64,000 bases of DNA, from the NCBI GenBank assembly GCA_902729315.2, contig LR746276.1, forward strand, positions 2,124,169 to 2,188,168. The letters run 5' to 3'. Made by a program: the position numbers and the translations under genes. The notes beneath the pieces were generated by a model, which searched no databases, was not told the DNA's origin, and saw nothing but the letters and a program-made list of their open reading frames with translations. The DNA is from Spirodela intermedia. Its lineage: Eukaryota; Streptophyta; Magnoliopsida; Alismatales; Araceae. Within the stretch, counting starts at the first letter, position 1. Each line of letters begins with the position of its first letter. This document shows positions 59,077 through 64,000 of the stretch, one piece after another.

Positions 59077-59475
59077 GGGCGCTCCAATTGAGCTGCGAGC
59101 CCCATACTTCTTGTCTGGTGGGTCACAACGTTATTATCAGCCGTTTTAAACTAAGTTATCTTCACGAGATATTCCGCTTTTATCATTCAGTGGTCAATGC
59201 TTGAATCGTTTTATTTAAGACGTGAAAATGGAAAAATTGCGTACATTTTTTCTTTGAATACATGAGATTTCTTCAATGGATAGTAAATAATAATGTCATT
59301 AATGAAAAACTAAATCAACCAAACTAATTTACATTTATTTCCACTTTCATAAAGTCTATATTTTTATTTAGGGCCGTCCAATTGGCCCGTGAGCCCCACG
59401 CTGCTTACCTACGTCAGAACATTATGATGGGCCGTTTCAAACAAGGTATCTTCGGGAGATATTTTACTGAACTAG
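59077..59475 (+). promoter_or_regulatory. Duplicated upstream element of CYP89 copy 3
   Basis: Two diverged copies of the same about 100-bp block: 59077-59180 and 59368-59475. Both contain a CCAATTG word, GAGCCCCA, an ACATTATGATGGGCCG-like stretch and TATCTTC.GGAGATATT. A third copy lies upstream of CYP89 copy 2, split by an insertion (43283-43320 and 44070-44130). Conservation across copies makes it the best candidate cis-element here. Confidence 0.6.
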
Positions 59476-59538
59476 GACCTCGGATTCATTGAACCGTGAA
59501 TGTGTTTCTCACTCCGCCAACAAGGTCTGTCCTTCAAT

Positions 59539-59546
59539 CTATATAA
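59539..59546 (+). promoter_or_regulatory. TATA box of CYP89 copy 3
   Basis: CTATATAA, 36-43 nt upstream of the ATG at 59582, in flanking text shared with copy 2 (CAAGACCTCTGCTCCACAG follows in both). Implies a very short leader. Confidence 0.7.
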
Positions 59547-59581
59547 CAAACGACCCAAGACCTCTGCTCCACAGTTAGGAG

Positions 59582-61141
59582 ATGGACATTCTGGGACTCA
59601 TCCTCCTCTCTCTCGCGCTTTCCCTCATCCTGGCTTTTTTCCTGTGTCCTCTATTCTTCAAGTCATGTCCGGAGCGAGGAAGCCTCTCCCCAGGTCCTCC
59701 GGCTTTCCCCCTCGTGGGCAACCTTTTTTGGCTACGCCACTCCTTTTGCGAAATCGAGTCTGTCCTCCGGCGCCTGCGGGATACGTACGGCCCCATGGTC
59801 ACTATCCACATCGGCTTCGTTCCCACTGTTGTCATCTCCGACGCGGACCTCGCCTATAGTATCCTCGTCGAGAAAGGTTCCCTCTTCGCCGATCGCCCCC
59901 CAACGACTCCTGTTCTCCGGGTCCTCAGTGGAGACCAGTGCGTTGTGAGCGACTGCCGCTATGGACCTGCCTGGCGAGTTCTCCGCCGCAATATGACGGC
60001 GGTGATCCTCCACCCATCGCGTATCAAGGAGTTCTCACATTACCGTCGGCGGGCAGGCGGAGTCCATAAAGACGAGCTTCGCCGGCAGGCCGAAGTCGGG
60101 GAGCCGGTGGCGGTGCTGGACAGCTTCCGGTACGCCTTCATTTCTCTGTTCGCTTCGATGTGCTTCGGTGAGAACTTGGAGGAGAAGACCGTTCGGGAGA
60201 TCCAGAGGGTTCAACACGACATCTCTGTCCATTTCGTCAAGGTCAACGTTTTTCTTATCCTCCCCCGAGTAGGAAACTATATTTACTGGCGCCTGTGGAG
60301 GAAGATCGGAGAAATTCGCCGCAGGCAGGAGGGCCTTCTTGTCCCATTGATCAAAGCCCGCCGGGAGCGGAGTGAAGAGATGAAGAAAAGGGGAGAGGAT
60401 AGCTTCCAATTCTCGTATGGAGATTCGCTACTCAACCTGGAGCTCCCCGACGAGGAGGGGAGGAAGCGAAAGCTAAGAGAGGAGGAGATCATCTCCCTCT
60501 GTTCCGAGATTTTAACCGCCGGCACGGACACGACAGTGACTGTGCTGCAGTGGATAATGGCGAACTTGGTGAAGCACCAACACATACAAGCGAGGCTGTT
60601 CGAAGAAATCTCCGCCGTTGTCCGCGACGGGGAGGACGTGGAGGAGGAGGACCTGGGCAAGCTGCCCTTCCTCAGGGCCGTGATCATGGAAGGCCTTCGG
60701 CGGCATCCCCCGGCACACTTCCTCTTGCCTCATTCGCCAGTGGAGGATGCGACCGTTGAAGGGTACCTGATACCTCGGGGGACAAACGTCAATGTTACGG
60801 TGACGGAGATGAATTGGAACTCGAAGGTGTGGTCGAATCCAATGGAGTTCAGGCCGGAGCGATTTCTCCCCGGTGGAGAAGGCGAAGGGCTGGAGATAAC
60901 CTGTAGGAAGGAAATAAAGATGCTGACTTTCGGGGCGGGGAGGAGGGCCTGCCCCGCGTTAGACCTGGCCATGCTACACCTCGGGTACTTCGTAGCCGAT
61001 ATGGTGCGGGAGTTCGAGTGGAACGCGGTCAATGGGGAGGACGTGGACATGTCAGAACAGATGGAGTTCACCATTGTCATGAAGACACCTCTGAAGGCCA
61101 CTCTCCTGCCACGCGCGAGAAATACCAAGCAGATTCTGTAG
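59582..61141 (+). CDS. CYP89: Cytochrome P450, CYP89 family, copy 3
   Basis: Intronless P450 of 519 aa from the ATG at 59582. The anchor is MDILGLILLSLALSLILAFF and the proline hinge LSPGPPAFPLVGN (one Pro of PPGP is Ser). WRVLR, AGTDTT (313-318), ExxR as EGLR (370-373) and FRPERF are intact. The haem loop reads FGAGRRACPA with Cys 457: the usual CxG glycine is Ala 459. The PROSITE P450 Cys pattern tolerates Ala here, so activity is possible. LHLGYF replaces the LHLEYF of copy 2 just after. The C-terminus extends seven codons past the copy 2 stop (ending NTKQIL) because the copy 2 TAA is not present. Close in sequence to copy 2. The 3' flank is interrupted by a copia LTR 65 bp after the stop. 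Confidence 0.93.
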   Translation: MDILGLILLSLALSLILAFFLCPLFFKSCPERGSLSPGPPAFPLVGNLFWLRHSFCEIESVLRRLRDTYGPMVTIHIGFVPTVVISDADLAYSILVEKGSLFADRPPTTPVLRVLSGDQCVVSDCRYGPAWRVLRRNMTAVILHPSRIKEFSHYRRRAGGVHKDELRRQAEVGEPVAVLDSFRYAFISLFASMCFGENLEEKTVREIQRVQHDISVHFVKVNVFLILPRVGNYIYWRLWRKIGEIRRRQEGLLVPLIKARRERSEEMKKRGEDSFQFSYGDSLLNLELPDEEGRKRKLREEEIISLCSEILTAGTDTTVTVLQWIMANLVKHQHIQARLFEEISAVVRDGEDVEEEDLGKLPFLRAVIMEGLRRHPPAHFLLPHSPVEDATVEGYLIPRGTNVNVTVTEMNWNSKVWSNPMEFRPERFLPGGEGEGLEITCRKEIKMLTFGAGRRACPALDLAMLHLGYFVADMVREFEWNAVNGEDVDMSEQMEFTIVMKTPLKATLLPRARNTKQIL

Positions 61142-61205
61142 CTCACGGTAGCCTATATAAAGTGGCTGTCGCGAAGGGATACTGTTGGCTGTGATTCTGA
61201 TATAA

Positions 61206-61353
61206 TGTATACTATTACGGGGTATGTATTGTCTTGGACCTTGTTATTTTCTGTTTCCTCTAACTCCAGATGAAGGATATATAAAACTTGACCGTGGGTG
61301 GCCTTTTTTCTCCTTCTTCCTCTATGTCCGGATCGCCTTTTTCTATGTTAACA
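61206..61353 (+). repeat. Short 5' LTR of a copia element (about 148 bp)
   Basis: TG..CA ends (TGTATAC to GTTAACA), an internal GATATATAAAAC TATA-like box near 61276, and a primer-binding site directly after it. The homology between the 3' flanks of CYP89 copies 2 and 3 ends at its left border (TATAATGT). Confidence 0.7.
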
Positions 61354-61366
61354 TGGTATTAGAGCT
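61354..61366 (+). other. Copia primer-binding site (initiator-tRNA-Met type)
   Basis: TGGTATTAGAGCT directly after the LTR differs at one base from the TGGTATCAGAGC primer-binding site typical of plant copia elements. Confidence 0.75.
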
Positions 61367-61599
61367 AGGCCGTAATATCCTTTCTCGCTTAGAGCTAGCT
61401 TACCATCCCTTCTCTCCACTTTTGAAGCCGCTGTGAATCGTATGACCCAAATGTATAGAAGTTTTCTTTACATGTTTGATTCATCTTCACTTGAGTTTGG
61501 CTTATTTGGAACAATTTATTGTTATTTATCTCTAAATGTTTATCAGATATATTTGGCAAATTATTCAACTACACATGTTAGCTCATTATTTTAATTGAT

Positions 61600-61800
61600 A
61601 TAGTGGAGGCGTAGGATTCAGACGCTATAATTACTTGGTTCAGTGGAACAAATTATTCTTATTGGAGTTTAAAAATGACCCATTTTTTGATAGGAATAAA
61701 AGATGTGGAAATATATAGATGGTACAGTTGATATGATATCCAAAAATAAATCTAGTATTATTAGCCAATTTTTTAAAGGCTAAAGCCTCTTGTGAGTATA
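61600..61800 (+). mobile_element. Copia gag remnant
   Basis: The + strand reads GTNYSYWSLKMTHFLIGIKD, then with a frame change WKYIDGTV, the hallmark start of copia gag (NYxxWS..M..FLxGK, WxYIDGT). Decayed; no further domain could be read to the right. Confidence 0.65.
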
Positions 61801-62299
61801 TGATCTCTATTAATAAACAATCAAATTCTTTGTGAGAAATATCAGCCTGAAAATATTCTACATGTTTATGTAGAATCGATCTACTTGCTCTCATGGAATC
61901 ACAATATTCTACAAAATACTAATTTTACATAACATAGTGAAAGAATACGTCATCATAATGTTTTATGACTATTTGAGATAAGTTTTGTATTGTTCATAGG
62001 TCTTTGTTGCATCACTCTCATTTAACCAAAGTTTATGTTATACTTAGTGCGCTCCTTGGATATTTGGCGTAAAATAGGTTAGGTAATGCGTTTTTTGTAC
62101 TAATCCTATGGTACATGTTTTTAGTGATAATTCTCTTCACCAGTTTGTAAAATCAATGCTTCATATCTATATCAATAAATGTAACTACTATTATACTAAA
62201 AGATATTGAAAAATGAATTATCATCAGTTAGTTGAGTAGACTTGGCCATGGGCATCATCAAAGACCATGACTTTTCAATATCAAAAATGAAAAGAAGAA

Positions 62300-64000
62300 A
62301 ACAAGTACTTGGTTAAATTTATTTAACTAAATAAATTACCAATGAGTTGCTAGTTACAAGGATAATGGATGCTACTCATTTTTAATCATTTATTGAGATA
62401 TACTTCCTTCTCTTTGTACTGGTAATTTCAATCCTTTTATTAAAGACAACAATGGAAAAATAGCATGCCTTTGATTGCGTGTACCTGAGATGTTTTAGTG
62501 GTTAGGGAATATAAGGTCTAGTGAAATATTAAATTCCCTAACCAAGCCATCCTTGAGTCCAGCCGACTCCGCCGTCACCACCGTTCTGCCTTCCGGCCGT
62601 CCGCTCTCGCAAAACCCTTTCTTTCTCCTGCCGTCGCCGCCGCTCCACCTTCCGGCCGTCCGCCCGTCACAAAACCCTCTCCTTTTCTCTCTCCTGCTGT
62701 CGCCACCGTCCGCCTTTTGGTCACCCACCCCGACGAAACCACCCTTTTCTCTCTCTCACCGTCGCCTCGATTCACCCCCTTTATCCCTCTGACCATTTGT
62801 TTGAACCACTCGGGCTGAACCTTCCTGCCACCTGATTCGAACCATTTGGGTCCCATCTCCTCCTTCATTCCCGCCCTTCTCCACGCCGTTGACGCTCATC
62901 ATTGCTAGTTAGAAAATCTCTAACAAAGCTCGTAGAATCTAAGCCAACAAAAATCTTAAAAAAAATCAAGAATCTTCTTTGCAAATGTGTATTGATTTTC
63001 AAATTCTTATGAAGTTGGTTTGTTGATTTCAAATCACTGTTCTTAAAATTTGTGAGATTTATAGGATAGTCACTTTCATGTGAGAGATTATTGGTACAAA
63101 CCTAGTTGAAAAGGTTTTTCTGATTCATTGAATTAAATATCCTAATTGGTAATTAATGATCGTAATTCTCCTCTAAAATCATAAAATAATTTAAGATATT
63201 AAGCCCTCATAGTTCTTACCCAAGTCAATTCTAAAGCCAATATGTTGTTTTCCTTAAAGGGATCCCTTCTTGCCTCCTTGTCCTACATTAGAGTATGTTC
63301 ATTATCCCTTCTTGTTGTAAGAGGGCAAAACATCAAATGATCATTGCTAAATCATAGTTACTATGTTCACTTCTTTGGATGCCGGCCTAGTGTGGTATGC
63401 ACTTGCATAGGGTATATTGGCCTACCACTAGAAACAATCATAAGAAATAAGTTATCTATAAAATGCCACAAACTTTAAATTCAAAGTTTTGATGGTATGA
63501 TGGAGTGAATCTTGTTGAGTATGAATAAAATATTATCATTATTGAAATTAAAGAATAATTCTTTGATCATGTAAAAAGTTAAATGACTTTGCTATATTCC
63601 TTTAAGTCTCAATAAAAGAGTAATTGTAAAGTTATGCTCATGCTTTATGTTGAAAAATCTTAGAACAATAACAGTAGGTATAATTCATAAAAGAAATAAT
63701 CACACTCTTGAACATGAATTGACGATGCAAAAACATATCACATAATGTTTTCCATATTTTTTAACCAAACATTTCTATGATATGAAGTAAATTATTGATA
63801 TATTATAACATGATGGAAGATCATAAATATTTCCTATTTCTATGAATAGGTTCACACTTTGTGGTTCATATTGTTGGAAGAGAATAATGGTACATGAGTT
63901 ATGAAGTTATTTAGAGAAAAATGTGACTTAATCAGCCAACAACTAAGAAAGAGATGTTATGGATTTAATAAATATTAATTGTGAGAAGTATATAGAGGAT
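62300..64000. other. Right-end intergenic DNA
   Basis: AT-rich apart from a C-rich tandem repeat at 62573-62765. No gene recognised to the window edge. Confidence 0.4.
62573..62765. repeat. C-rich tandem repeat, about 3 x 59-66 bp
   Basis: Three diverged units start at about 62573, 62632 and 62698, each of the form CGTCGCC-CACC.., (C)TTCCGGCCGTCCGC, CAAAACCCTTT, CTCTCTCCTG. The minus-strand frames over it are Gly/Arg-rich artefacts. Confidence 0.7.

Noticed and set aside
1-64000. tRNA genes, rRNA, CRISPR arrays or bacterial-style operons
   Set aside because: No convincing T-arm GTTCGA(A/T)TC with matching acceptor stems was noticed, no spaced identical repeats, and the gene structure is eukaryotic. 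A tRNA scan could not be run, so a missed tRNA is possible.

Overview
This is nuclear DNA from a flowering plant. The evidence is spliceosomal introns with GT..AG borders, plant-specific families (CYP89 P450s, SHAQKYF MYB, RABD2 GTPase, secretory cyclophilin), plant Ty3/gypsy and Ty1/copia remnants and many CT/GA microsatellites. GC-rich exons beside AT-rich introns and spacers lean towards a monocot, but that is inference and the species is not identified.

The left third (1-23.2 kb) is gene-rich. It holds the 3' part of a CTF2/MO1-type FAD monooxygenase (+, cut by the window edge, five exons visible); a complete eight-exon RABD2 (Rab1) GTPase (+, 203 aa); a complete seven-exon secretory cyclophilin (-, 225 aa), convergent with RABD2; an RWD-RING E3 ligase of RNF25 type (+, six exons, 364 aa), head-to-head with the cyclophilin over only 295 bp; and a two-exon SHAQKYF MYB-related factor (-, 237 aa). 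I rebuilt exon joins by matching splice sites and reading phase to family consensus; no transcript was available.

The right two thirds (23-64 kb) is repeat-rich, with three intronless CYP89 P450 genes on the + strand (25988-27517, 44255-45793, 59582-61141). Copies 2 and 3 are close relatives that share promoter and 3' flank. An inverted CYP89 pseudogene fragment lies at 58.1-58.3 kb. Copy 2 has Gln in place of the ExxR arginine, and copy 3 has CxA instead of CxG in the haem loop. A 742-bp insertion flanked by TATGA splits the upstream element of copy 2.

Between the P450s lie a decayed gypsy element (LTR, primer-binding site, gag, protease, RT and RNase H traces) at 30.1-37.3 kb, opposite-strand LTRs and an internal fragment of the same family at 46.4-52.4 kb, two pieces of a copia family with LTRs of only about 140-150 bp (52.8-53.2 and 61.2-61.8 kb), and a broken DAD1-like phospholipase A1 pseudogene (55.1-56.75 kb, -). 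I see no CRISPR array, operon or clearly new multi-gene system. The best leads are the diverging P450 cluster, the shared cyclophilin/E3 promoter, and a perfect 24-bp inverted repeat just downstream of P450 copy 2.
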